Source: Arenicola marina (lineage: Eukaryota; Annelida; Polychaeta; Arenicolidae). From it: a stretch of DNA of 64,000 nucleotides. Where the stretch lies: positions 806,001 to 870,000 of the forward strand of contig CAXHSH010000416.1 of assembly GCA_964019135.1 (NCBI GenBank), read 5' to 3'. Below are positions 24,400-38,400 of this stretch, piece by piece; position 1 is the first letter of the stretch, and every line of letters starts with the position of its first letter. Under the pieces are notes generated by a model. That model saw only the letters and a program-made list of their open reading frames with translations. It was not told the origin of the DNA and did not search any database. The position numbers and the translations under genes are program-made.

Positions 24400-26400
24400 T
24401 ACCACCTTTAAAATGGATTAAATGTATTTCCATCCAGAACTATGAGAATCCAGGACTCACCATACTTATTATGACTAAAACTAATTATTATATCTTAACC
24501 AAAGGAAAAAAAAAAGGTCCATCTAGGCCTAATTATGTTTTCAAAAATCTAGGGTTTCCACTGTCTGCCCTGGTAGGAGGAGGGGTGGGGGTGGGGGGGG
24601 GGGGGGAGCAAGGGGATTGGAGTAGTAAATAAACGACCATCGTGATCAAGGGTTTTCATTAATCGGGAACTAGGAATCTTAATAATAAATAACCATGGAT
24701 TGGGAAATCGCTAATTTATATCATGTATCCACCCGTCCTATGTATACTGGGAGTTATCCTTGTTAATTCATTGTCACCTGGTTGACCTGGCAACACAACC
24801 ACCCTGTACTCCCCGGCAGCTCGTAGCCCTGGTAGCCCCACCCGCTATTGGATCTGCCAATGAAAACCAATTAGGAAGTGTGATAATTAGCCCCATCCCA
24901 TCAAGTCCCATCCCTTCATAATAACCAGCCTTCCCCATTCACCGTGTCCCGGTTGATTGTCAAGCAAATTAAAAATGCCACATTTTGCGCTACGTGCGTG
25001 CGACCTTGCACCCTACGATACAATGTATCAAATTGCATTGGTCTTCTAGGCAACGGCAATGACGTACTGCACTTCTTACAATAAATATACGCGTGTGGCT
25101 TTGGTTACAAGGGAAGGATCTTTCGATATCGACGAGGTGGCGAATAAGGTTTCTATCCAACGGCACGTTTTTGTTGCAATCTGGTTGGAGCAAGACTAAT
25201 TGATGGGACAGTCATGCAAGGAAGAAATCACTTGGATATCATTGTATTCATATATTTATTCAGCCATTTTTTTGGGGGGTGGGGGGGGGGCGGGGCGATA
25301 CCCGTTACTTATTCAACAAATGCGCCGTCGGCCGCTATCCGCTAGGGACCCGAGGAACAGTTGCTCAGTTCCAGATTGGTACCAAGCGGAGTCTCTCTGG
25401 GCTACGTCGGCCGGATGCAACACATGGACGTGTGGAGGGTAAATTAGTTAGCCAACAAGCATGTTTAAGATAATATTATCAACTTTTAGCTAGATCTATT
25501 TAAAAATTCACGGAAAATTGATGATGAAATTTTATGTATAAATATAAAGCATTTAGCACGTTGGCCTAATCCCATTCTCAACTTGTTGATGCCTTACACG
25601 GCGAGCACTTGATCAACTTGCTGACGACCTGGAATTGAGACACTATTCGTGCGTGGGATCCCTTGCCGTTAAGTTGGGGCTAATTTCTGTTAAGTCTGAG
25701 CGTCGCTGAGTCTCTAAACATTACTGAATCAGATGTCTTTACTCTTACTAGGGCCTAGTTATTATATGGTTTTTAACTTCGCTGCTTAATATTGGTACCT
25801 GGGACTGGCAAACCGGTTATTTCAGATTAGTTAATAATTTAGAGGTTTCTATAACTAGATATATGGTGGCATATATGGGCCTCACGCATTCTCGCATGGC
25901 TCAGCGAGAACGTGAGAAGCGAGAACGCGCGAGCCGAGATTAATCTCGCATGAATGATTTTTGCCTCGGGCGTTTTCCCCTCGAGTCTCCTCGCTTTGAA
26001 GATGGTAACATGCATAAGCTGTTTAGTTTAGGTGTCCCCCTCCAGTTTATTGAAGAATGATGCAAAAGGCTATGCGATCATAGTCCAAGCTCTCTCAGCT
26101 CGTTTTGCTGTCCTCTCTTCCGTTCTCTCTCATCCGGATCATTTTGTAATGCCTGGTGATAACGCAAATGGCACATAGGTCTATATGCCATCATAAATAA
26201 TACTATAGAAGCCCCTTGCGGGCTAAGAATATTCGCTTTGTCGGGTCCCAACACCATACGAAAGAAAACGTAAATTAACGGGAGGTGGGGGTGTAATAAC
26301 TTATTTTATAGTATTTTTTCTAATGATACGATATCGAGGTAATAAATAAAATGGATTAATTTACCTATATAGGTGAACGTGCAGCTGTGAATCTGTGATG
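24400..26400. other. Upstream of the SET/recombinase gene
   Basis: Mostly featureless. There are G-runs near 24590 and 25270. A CTCGC/GAGAACG-rich patch lies at 25890-25990. No exon is supported. The promoter of the gene starting at 26416 should lie near its right end, but no TATA box is obvious. Confidence 0.35.
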
Positions 26401-26415
26401 CAGAGCTGATCAAAG

Positions 26416-26427
26416 ATGACGACAACA
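26416..26427 (+). CDS. Predicted start exon, 4 codons
   Basis: ATG ACG ACA ACA followed by a strong donor GTATGT. It joins in phase 0 to the exon at 26800. A different, unseen first exon is possible because the coding part is so short. Confidence 0.4.
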
Positions 26428-29400
26428 GTATGTTCACAGTTTTTTTCATTTTGCACACATTTTACTCTACTATTATGTGTTGTCAAGCTACTTTTTTGAT
26501 AGACGATTTAAAAAAATCGAACGGGCACCGGAGAACGTTTCAAAGCGTATCAATATATTTAGAATCAGTACACCGGCGCAATATTCTGGCAGATAACCTT
26601 GCGTTCTCAGGTAAAACGTCTCTATAGCGCCTAATCGCCGAGCGATACATTTACATCAACATCCACGCGGCCATTGTTCTACACGCTGTGGAACCACACG
26701 AGGGCAAGGTTTGTTGTCAACGCTAACACTGGAATCCGGCTATTGCCTCACCCTATTGTTAATCCGTGTTTGACCAATTAATTATATGATCATTTGCAGC
26801 TTGGGCGGAAAAGAAGAAAAACAAAACTTTCAATAGAAGATCCCGATCAGGATGGATTTGAAGTTCTCTTCATAGATGAATTCAAAGGTGAGCTTGTTTT
26901 TTCTGTTCTTCCACTCAACCACCTAAAATTAGTAAGTGGTTGGAAGCAAATGAAATGCATCATAATATTCATATTGATATGTCAAGTGGTTAAAGCGTCC
27001 TGAATAAACAATCAACGAACCATGTAGCTGACACTAATTACGAGGTGACGTTGTCTAATTCTTCAGTATTATCACATCATAATACTATAGAGCAGCTTGC
27101 TTTTTAAAGAACACAATCGGAAGCATGTTTGATTATAAGGTTTAAACATTAAAGCTAATCACGGATCACATTATGTCTAGTATTTGCCCAAATTCTAGTT
27201 ACAGGCATTTGTAAGCAAGGAATAGATACAATTCGCACAAACGTTTATCAATTTATTTCAGGGTGTGGTGTCTTCACCACAAAAAGTTTTGCCAGGGGAG
27301 ACTTTCTACTTTTTTATAAAGGAGAATTAATCGACGAAGAGGTGGCTGAGAGGAGAATATCACGGAATGGAAATACTTTCCTATATTTCATCAAGCTGGG
27401 ACGAGTGACGAAATGGTAGATATTATTTGTCATGTTAGATGAACTATAAATGTATCTAGGGGTCGGGGTTGCGGGAATCCTTCTCTGGTGGCCCTCCCTT
27501 CAATCAAGTTGTGGACAATTGATTTCTGACTGAAGGCAATCGATCTCCGACTGATGGTTTCCTGTTTCCGGCCGCAAGCGGCGCACAGGGCACGGCTTGT
27601 AGATTGGTGGGCAATGTTATTTGAAATTTGTCATATGAAATGCGTTGTTTCATATCAAATCCCTATTTCCTGAAATCTGATTTGTGTAGCTTGATATTGC
27701 CTAATGACGCGATACTGAGACACCTTGGGCCGGAAGAGTTGGCCCATTTATTTTCGGACCTTTTGAGAATTTGTGGGTCTTGCGCCGGGATAGCTAGGCC
27801 CTTAACATCTTCGGGGTGCATGTTATTATGTAGATATTGTGTCAATAGTAATTACTCTTTTTTATTTTGTTACTTGGTGATATGTAGTACACTCTTATGG
27901 TATTGAATATATAAATCATGATGATATTGTATGTTTATTCCCTTACAGTGTTGACGCTACAAGCTCCAGTGGCTTCGGACGACTTGTTAATGACTCAACG
28001 AAGCCAAACTGCCGAATGAAAGTTCTAAATATACATGGGTCGATGCATTTAGGACTGGTTGCTATAGAGGATATCCCGCCAAACAACGAACTTGTGTATA
28101 ACTATGGTGGAGATGATATGCCATGGAGGAAGGTAAGTTGGTGACAGTTGGAATTGCAGTTACTGTAGTACATAAAAGGTTATCCTGCATAATATGTAAT
28201 ACAAGCAACTGATATTTCCCATGGAGTTATTCGTGAAAAGTACGTGTTTTTACATTTTAATAGTCGGTTTATATAAGTATATCACCTTTCTCTCTTGCAG
28301 AATTGCCAACGTGAAAGTTATACATGTCCAGGTTTATATATAGAAATTAAGAATTGTCGTTCGTTCTTTCACATTTTCCTTCTGAAAGTTTGGTTGTTCT
28401 GTTCACAAGGAGACCACACAATTTCCTTATCACAGTGCCTATTGCACTGGAACACACTTTCTGTCGTTGACATCCTTTATTCGTACCCTGAACGTTTTCA
28501 TTTGCTTCAGTAACTTCTTTTAATCATGTGACGTAGATGTATTGATTTTGTTAAAAACCATTTCTCGATTTTTCGATCACTTGGGCCGCTATTTGCGAAA
28601 GATGCATGTTCAGAGTAGAAACTTGCTGATCGTGCACCAAATAGCATATATTGTCCTTTGTATAGCCTCTAACATTATTTGAGCATTTATTGTTTGATTA
28701 TTATGCAGCGGGAGTGAAACGTCTGCACAATCTGCCTACAGTTTTGGGTGAGTTTTTTGTTCGGCATTAATTGTTTGGATCTTAATATTTTCATCATCGT
28801 GATATTTTCCCACGTACTTCATCCAACATTCTGCAAAATGTCCGTGGTTGGAGGGTGAAAATAAACGTGACTTCATGAGTACAAGTGATTCTGAATGTAA
28901 GTTGTCCGGTTTAAAGTTTAAGTATAACAAGTGATCTTTAAGCAGAAGTATTGGTCATGAGGAACAAATCACTCACCAAATAATCTGGATGGGTTAATGG
29001 TCGCATATGTATATATATCACCTTCAACTTGACAACACAAACGTAAGCCGTCATTCCATCTGCTTGATTCACAGATAGTACGGAGGATGACGCCCTGCGG
29101 GAGGTATGGTGTTCTTCATGCTGATGTAGTTACAATGAATCTTGTATGTTAGTACAATACTATTGTATATATTGAGTTGTTGTAAATTAACTTGATAATG
29201 AGAAAGTGATTAGGGTGTCAATGAATGCTGATAGTTTCATGGATAGCCAAAGACCAATGTTGTGTTTTGAAGATTAAGGCAATGACGCCAGAATTCTTAG
29301 AATGGGAGTCAGATTTTGCGGAAAACAAGTACCTGAATGACCTGGAAGAGGTAAGTGTCTACTTCGCCACGCAGGTGTCCACATTATTCGTCACCTTACT

Positions 29401-32400
29401 GCCACTTTATAGCAACAATGGCTATTACACTTTGTGTATTACACGCTGTGAAAATGACGAGTGGAATGTTCATCACAACGCGCGCAATCCTGCTCTATCA
29501 TAATTAACGTATGGTCTGATATTATATCAAGTAGATTCCCAAAACCAAGTGCAATTTGTTTCCTTTAGTTGGGCTTCCTGGGATATGCCTTGTATTAAAA
29601 TAGCAGAATGGACAGTAGGACTGCCTTCACCTTAAGGATCAGCATGCGGCTTTTAAATATTTCAATTGTGTATCAATCTGTATACAGCAGCTTCCTATGC
29701 ATCTAACTTTAACGTTATTAGAGCGATGCGCGTAAATTTGTTCTCTGTTCGGGAAACGTTACCCAGGAAAGTTGTCTTCACACTTTGAGAAGATTGCTAA
29801 AATAACATAACGTCTTTAGCGTTGCTAGAATACGTTACGTCCTAATACGTCCTAATAACGTTGCTGCAGTGTTTTTCGAAAACTTCGAGGAAGTGAAGGT
29901 CGGCAATGTGCCGGGTGGTTGTATTTTATAATGAAATCTCTTCTTCAGATAGTTGAAGACAGCACTGGCGAAAGTGATGAAAGTTTAAATGTCGATGACG
30001 TCGAAAAGTTGTACCCTGCTCTTTCAGGAAAGGTGACTGTCCATTTTCTTTTAGATATTACGATGTTGTGTCTAGGGCACTTTTGCAACACTTCGGCGCA
30101 AAAGCAAGCACTCCCAAAATTAACTAAATAATAACTTACTTTTGGCTCGGCAGTCAGTCGCAATGTACAGTACATGGCTTAAATATGCGACAGGCTACGA
30201 ATGACATTGCGGGAAGTTGTAATATATATGAAGGAACTGACTTGCCTTACATCTTTAGACACACGTTTCCGAAATATTAGGAATGACCCTCATGCTTTGA
30301 CTGCGTGCGCATCTAAGACCTACTGACCAATGCCGCATATGTTGTGATTTTACATTTATGCCATAGCTTTGCCCTGTAACTAACGACCAATCATTGGTGG
30401 TGGTTTCAGATGCTTGAGGAGGTCATTCCCGTCGAAATCCCAAACCGACTCGGTCCAGACCCAGTCGGTGACAGGCCGTGCCGGGGTCCAAATGGAGAGG
30501 TTAGTATTGATGTAGTCAAGGGGGCCTTCCGATAGCTCTCTAAAAGCTGACTGTAAAATTATATGAACTTTGCATGTTGGAATGGGGTATTCTTTTGTAT
30601 GTGACGCGTGCATTTGTTGATCTCAGCGAGTGCCATCTTGGAATTAAAATTACCATTGGGCTTGACTGATTTGGGGTTTGTATACATGAAATACATGCAC
30701 ATAACGCTGTGGGAAGTTATGTATACATATGAAGGACCTGACTTGCCTTACATCCTTATATACACGTTTCCGAAATATTAAGAATGACCCTCATGCTTTG
30801 ACTGCGTGTGCATCTAAGACCTACTGACCAATGCCGCATATGTTGTGATTTTACATTTATGCCATAGCTTTGCCCTGTAACTAACGACCAATGAATGGTG
30901 GTGGTTTCAGATGCTTGAGGAGGTAATTCCCGTCGAAATCCCAAACCGACTCGGTCCAGACCCAGTCGGTGACAGGCCGTGCCGGGGTCCAAACGAAGAG
31001 GTTAGTATTGATGTCGTCAAGGGGGCCTACCGATAGCTCTCTTAGAGCTGACTGTAAAATTATATGAACTTTGCATGTTGGAATGGGATATTCTTTTGTA
31101 TGTGACGCGCGCACTTGTTGATCTCAGCGAGTGCCATCTTGGAATTAAAATTACCATTGGGCTTGACTGATATGGGGTTTGTATACATGAAATACATGCA
31201 CATAACGCTGTGGGAAGTTATGTATACATATGAAGGACCTGAGTTGCCTTACAGCCTTATATACACGTTTCCGAAATATTAGGAATGACTCTCATGCTTT
31301 GACTGCGTGTGCATCTAAGACCTACTGACCAGTGCCGCATATGTTGTGATTTTACATTTATGCCATAGCTTTGCCCGGTAACTAACGACCAATCATTGGT
31401 GGGGGTTTCAGATGCTTGAGGAGGTAATTCCCGTCGAAATCCCAAACCGACTCGGTCCAGACCCAGTCGGTGACAGGCCGTGCCGGGGTCCAAATGGAGA
31501 GGTTAGTATTGATGTAGTGAAGGGGACCTTCCGATAGCTCTCTAAAAGCTGACTGTAAAATTATATGAACTTTGCATGTTGGAATGAGATATTCTTTTGT
31601 ATGTGAGGGGTGCATTTGATGATCTCAGCGAGTGCAATCTTGGAATTAAAATTACCATTGGGCTTGACTGATATGGGGTTTGTATACATGAAGTACATGC
31701 ACATAACGCTGTGGGAAGTTATGTATACATATGAAGGACCTGACTTGCCTTACATCCTTATATACACGTTTCCGAAATATTAAGAATGACCCTCATGCTT
31801 TGACTGCGTGTGCATCTAAGACCTACTGACCAATGCCGCATATGTTGTGATTTTACATTTATGCCATAGCTTTGCCCTGTAACTAACGACCAATGAATGG
31901 TGGTGGTTTCAGATGCTTGAGGAGGTAATTCCCGTCGAAATCCCAAACCGACTCGGTCCAGACCCAGTCGGTGACAGGCCGTGCCGGGGTCCAAACGAAG
32001 AGGTTAGTATTGATGTAGTCAAGGGGGCCTACCGATAGCTCTCTTAGAGCTGACTGTAAAATTATATGAACTTTGCATGTTGGAATGGGATATTCTTTTG
32101 TATGTGACACGCGCACTTGTTGATCTCAGCGAGTGCAATCTTGGAATTAAAATTACCATTGGGCTTGACTGATATGGGGTTTGTATACATGAAGTACATG
32201 CACATAACGCTGTGGGAAGTTATGTATACATATAAAGGACCTGACTTGCCTTACAGCCTTATATACACGTTTCCGAAATATTAGGAATGACCCTCATGCT
32301 TTGACTGCGTGCGCATCTAAGACCTACTGACCAATGCCGCATATGTTGTGATTTCACATCTATGCCATAGCTTTGCCCTGTAACTAACGACCAATGAATG

Positions 32401-35400
32401 GTGGTGGTTTCAGATGCTTAAGGAGGTCATTTCCGTCGAAATCCCAAACCGACTCGGTCCAGACCCTGTGGGAAGTTATGTATACATATGAAGGACCTGA
32501 GTTGCTAGCAATACAGCCTTATATACACGTTTCCGAAATATTAGGAATGACCCTCATGCTTTGACTGCGTGTGCATCTGAGACCTACTGACCAATGCCGC
32601 ATATGTTGTGATTTTTCATTTATGCCATAGCTTTGACCTGTAACTAACGACCAATCATTGGTGGGGGTTTCAGATGCTTGAGGAGGTAATTCCCGTCGAA
32701 ATCCCAAACCGACTCGGTCCAGACCCAGTCGGTGACAGGCCGTGCCGGGGTCCAAATGGAGAGGTTAGTATTGATGTAGTCAAGGGGACCTTCCGATAGC
32801 TCTCTAAAAGCTGACTGTAAAATTATATGAACTTTGAATCTTGAAATGGGATATTCTTTTGTATGTGACGCGTGCATTTGTTGATCTCAGCGAGTGCCAT
32901 CTTGGAATTAAAATTACCATTGGGCTTGACTGATATGGGGTTTGTATACATGAAGTACATGCACATAACGCTGTGGGAAGTTATGTATACATATAAAGGA
33001 CCTGACTTGCCTTACATCCTTATATACACGTTTCCGAAATATTAGGAATGACCCTCATGCTTTGACTGCGTGCGCATGTAAGACCTACTGACCAATGCCG
33101 CATATGTTGTGATTTTACATTTATGCCATAGCTTTGCCCTGTAACTAACGACCAATCATTGGTGGTGGTTTCAGATGCTTGAGGAGGTAATTCCCGTCGA
33201 AATCCCAAACCGACTCGGTCCAGACCCAGTCGGTGACAGGCCGTGCCGGGGTCCAAATGGAGAGGTTAGTATTGATGTAGTCAAGGGGTCCTTCCGATAG
33301 CTCTCTAAAAGCTGACTTTAAAATTATATGAACTTTGAATCTTGGAATAAGATATTCCTATGTATGTGACGCGTGCATTTGTTGATCTCAGCGAGTGCAA
33401 TCTTGGAATTAAAATTACCATTGGGCTTGACTGATATAGGGTTTGTATACATGAAATACATGCACATAACGCTGTGGGAAGTTATGTATACATATAAAGG
33501 ACCTGACTTGCCTTACATCCTTATATACACGTTTCCGAAATATTAGGAATGACCTTCATGCTTTGACTGCGTGTGCATCTAAGACCTACTGACCAATGTC
33601 GCATATGTTGTGATTTCACATCTATGCCATAGCTTTGCCCTGTAACTAACGACCAATGAATGGTGGTGGTTTCAGATGCTGAAGGAGGTCATTTCCGTCG
33701 AAATCCCAAACCGACTCGGTCCAGACCCAGTCGGTGACAGGCCGTGCCTGGGTCCAAATGGAGAGGTTAGTATTGATGTAGTGAAGGGGACCTTCCGATA
33801 GCTCTCTAAAAGCTGACTTTAAAATTATATGAACTTTGAATCTTTAAATGGGATATTCTTTTGTATGTGACGCGTGCATTTGTTGATCTCAGTGAGTGCC
33901 ATCTTGGAATTAAAATTACCATTGGGCTTGACTGATATGGGGTTTGTATACATGAAGTACATGCACATAACGCTGTGGGAAGTTATGTATACATATGAAG
34001 GACCTGACTTGCCTTACATCCTTATATACACGTTTCCGAAATATTAGGAATGACCTTCATGCTTTGACTGCGTGTGCATCTAAGACCTACTGACCAATGC
34101 CGCATATGTTGTGATTTTACATCTATGCCATAGCTTTGCCCTGTAACTAACGACGAATGAATGGTGGTGGTTTCAGATGCTTAAGGAGGTAATTCCCGTC
34201 GAAATCCCAAACCGACTCGGTCCAGACCCAGTCGGTGACAGGCCGTGCCGGGGTCCAAATGAAGAGGTTAGTATTGATGTAGTCAAGGGGGCCTTCCGAT
34301 AGCTCTCTTAGAGCTGACTGTAAAATTATATGAACTTTGCATGTTGAAATGGGATATCCTTTTGTATGTGACCCGTGCATTTGTTGATCTCAGCGAGTGC
34401 CATCTTGGAATTAAAATTACCATTGGGCTTGACTGATATGGGGTTTGCATACATGAAGTACATGCACATAACGCTGTGGGAAGTTATGTATACATATGAA
34501 GGACCTGACTTGCCTTACATCCTTATATACACGTTTCCGAAATATTAAGAATGACCCTCATGCTTTGACTGCGTGTGCATCTAAGACCTACTGACCAGTG
34601 CCGCATATGTTGTGATTTTACATTTATGCCATAGCTTTGCCCTGTAACTAACGGCCAATCATTGGTGGGGGGGTCAGATGCTTGAGGAGGTCATTCCCGT
34701 CGAAATCCCAAACCGACTCGGTCCAGACCCAGTCGGTGACAGGCTGTGCCGGGGTCCAAATGAAGAGGTTAGTATTGATGCAGTCAAGAGGGCCTTCCGA
34801 TAGCTCTCTAAAAGCTGACTGTAAAATTATATGAACTTTGCATGTTGGAATGAGATATTCTTTTGTATGTGAGGGGTGCATTTGATGATCTCAGCGAGTG
34901 CAATCTTGGAATTAAAATTACCATTGGGCTTGACTGATATGGGGTTTGTATACATGAAATACATGCACATAACGCTGTGGGAAGTTATGTATACATATGA
35001 AGGACCTGACTTGCCTTACAGCCTTATATACACGTTTCCGAAATATTAGGAATGACCCTCATGCTTTGACTGCGTGTGCATCTAAGACCTACTGACCAAT
35101 GCCGCATATGTTGTGATTTTACATTTATGCCATAGCTTTGCCCTGTAACTAACGACCAATCATTGGTGGGAGTTTCAGATGTTTGAGGAGGTAATTCCCG
35201 TCGAAATCCCCAACCGACTCGGTCCAGACCCAGTCGGTGACAGGCCGTGCCGGGGTCCAAATGGAGAGGTTAGTATTGATGTAGTGAAGGGGACCTTCCG
35301 ATAGCTCTCTAAAAGCTGACTTTAAAATTATATGAACTTTGAATCTTGAAATGGGATATTCTTTTGTATGTGACGCGTGCATTTGTTGATCTCAGCGAGT

Positions 35401-38400
35401 GCCATATTGGAATTAAAATTACCATTGGGCTTGACTGATATGGGGTTTGTATACATGAAGTACATGCACATAACGCTGTGGGAAGTTATGTATACATATG
35501 AAGGACCTGACTTGCCTTACATCCTTATATACACGTTTCCGAAATATTAGGAATGACCCTCATGCTTTGACTGCGTGTGCATCTAAGACCTACTGACCAA
35601 TGCCGCATATGTTGTGATTTCACATCTATGCCATAGCTTTGCCCTGTAACTAACGACGAATGAATGGTGGTGGTTTCAGATGCTTAAGGAGGTAATTCCC
35701 GTCGAAATCCCAAACGGACTCGGTCCAGACCCAGTCGGTGACAGGCTGTGCCGGGGTCCAAATGAAGAGGTTAGTATTGATGTAGTCAAGAGGGCCTTCC
35801 GATAGCTCTCTAAAAGCTGACTGTAAAATTATATGAAATTGCATGTTGGAATGAGATATTCTTTTGTATGTGAGGGGTGCATTTGATGATCTCAGCGAGT
35901 GCAATCTTGGAATTTAAGATTACCATTGGGCTTGACTGATATGGGGTTTGTATACATGAAGTACATGCACATAACGCTGTGGGAAGTTATGTATACATAT
36001 AAAGGACCTGACTTGCCTTACATCCTTATATACACGTTTCCGAAATATTAGGAATGACCCTCATGCTTTGACTGCGTGCGCATCTAAGACCTACTGACCA
36101 ATGCCGCATATGTTGTGATTTCACATCTATGCCATAGCTTTGCCCTGTAACTAACGACCAATGAATGGTGGTGGTTTCAGATGCTTAAGGAGGTAATTCC
36201 CGTCGAAATCCCAAACGGACTCGGTCCAGACCCAGTCGGTGACAGGCAGTGCCGGGGTCCAAATGAAGAGGTTAGTATTGATGTAGTCAAGAGGGCCTTC
36301 CGATAGCTCTCTAAAAGCTGACTGTAAAATTATATGAAATTGCATGTTGGAATGAGATATTCTTTTGTATGTGAGGGGTGCATTTGATGATCTCAGCGAG
36401 AGCAATCTTGGAATTTAAGATTACCATTGGGCTTGACTGATATGGGGTTTGTATACATGAAGTACATGCACATAACGCTGTGGGAAGTTATGTATACATA
36501 TAAAGGACCTGACTTGCCTTACATCCTTATATACACGTTTCCGAAATATTAGGAATGACCCTCATGCTTTGACTGCGTGCGCATCTAAGACCTACTGACC
36601 AATGCCGCATATGTTGTGATTTCACATCTATGCCATAGCTTTGCCCTGTAACTAACGACCAATGAATGGTGGTGGTTTCAGAAGCTTAAGGAGGTCATTT
36701 CCGTCGAAATCCCAAACCGACTCGGCCCAGACCCAGTCGGTGACAGGCCGTGTCGGGGTCCAAATGAAGAGGTTAGTATTGATGTAGTCAAGGGGGCCTA
36801 CCGATAGCTCTCTTAGAGCTGACTGTAAAATTATATGAACTTTGCATGTTGAAATGGGATATCCTTTTGTATGTGACCCGTGCATTTGTTGATCTCAGCG
36901 AGTGCCATCTTTGAATTAAAATTACCATTGGGCTTGACTGATATGGGGTTTGTATACATGAAGTACATGCACATAACGCTGTGGGAAGTTGTGTATACAT
37001 ATGAAGGACCTGACTTGCCTTACATCCTTATATACACGTTTCCGAAATATTAGGAATGACCTTCATGCTTTGACTGCGTGTGCATCGAAGACCTACTGAC
37101 CAGTGCCGCATATGTTGTGATTTTACATTTATGCCATAGCTTTGCCCTGTAAAACTAACTGCCAATCATTGGTGGGGGTTTCAGATGCTTGAGGTGGTCA
37201 TTCCTGTCGCAATCCCAAACCGACTCGGTCCAGACCCAGTCGGTGACAGGCCGTGCCGGGGTCCAAATGGAGAGGTTAGTATTGATGTAGTGAAGGGGAC
37301 CTTCCGATAGCTCTCTAAAAGCTGACTTTAAAATTATATGAACTTTGAATCTTGAAATGGGATATTCTTTTGTATGTGACGCGTGCATTTGTTGATCTCA
37401 GCGAGTGCCATATTGGAATTAAAATTACCATTGGGCTTGACTGATATGGGGTTTATATACATGAAGTACATGCACATAACGCTGTGGGAAGTTATGTATA
37501 CATATGAAGGACCTGACTTGCCTTACATCCTTATATACACGTTTCCGAAATATTAGGAATGACCCTCATGCTTTGACTGCGTGCGAATCTAAAACCTACT
37601 GACCAATGCCGCATATGTTGTGATTTTACATTTATGCCATAGCTTTGCCCTGTAACTAACGACCAATCATTGGTGGGGGTTTCAGATGCTTGAGGAGGTA
37701 ATTCCCGTCGAAATCCCAAACCGAGTCGGTCAAGACCCAGTCGGTGACAGGCCGTGCCGGGGTCCAAATGAAGAGGTTAGTATTGATGTAGTCAAGGGGG
37801 CCTTCCGATTGCTCTCTAAAAGCTGACTTTAAAATTATATGAACTTTGAATCTTGGAATGGGATATTCCTATGTATGTGACGCGTGCATTTGTTGATCTC
37901 AGCGAGTGCAATCTTGGAATTAAAATTACCATTGGGCTTGACTGATATGGGGTTTGTATACATGAAGTACATGCACATAACGCTGTGGGAAGTTATGTTC
38001 ACATATAAAGGACCTGACTTGCCTAACATCCTTATATACACGTTTCCGAAATATTAAGAATGACCCTCATGCTTTGACTGCGTGTGCATCTAAGACCTAC
38101 TGACCAATGCCGCATATGTTGTGATTTTACATTTATGCCATAGCTTTGCCCTGTAACTAACGGCCAATCATTGGTGGGGGTTTCAGATGCTTGAGGAGGT
38201 CATTCCCGTCGAAATCCCAAACCGACTCGGTCCAGACTCAGTCGGTGACAGGCCGTGCCGGGGTCCAAATGAAGAGGTTAGTATTGATGTAGTCAAGGGG
38301 GCCTTCCGATAGCACTCTTAGAGCTGACTGTAAAATTATATGAACTTTGCATGTTGAAATGGGATATCCTTTTGTATGTGAGGCGTGCATTTGTTGATCT

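Noticed and set aside
26430..26627. 65-codon open frame as first exon of the SET gene
   Set aside because: Its donor leaves one base while the exon at 26800 needs phase 0; the four-codon start at 26416 fits better.
27628..27906. 92-codon open frame between SET exons
   Set aside because: It lies wholly in the intron between 27415 and 27949 and ends in low-complexity hydrophobic sequence; the flanking SET exons join in phase without it.
26800..28132. Calling this the KMT5A orthologue
   Set aside because: The SET motifs are divergent (NDS, YNYG) and the domain is fused to a recombinase, unlike KMT5A, so only similarity is claimed.
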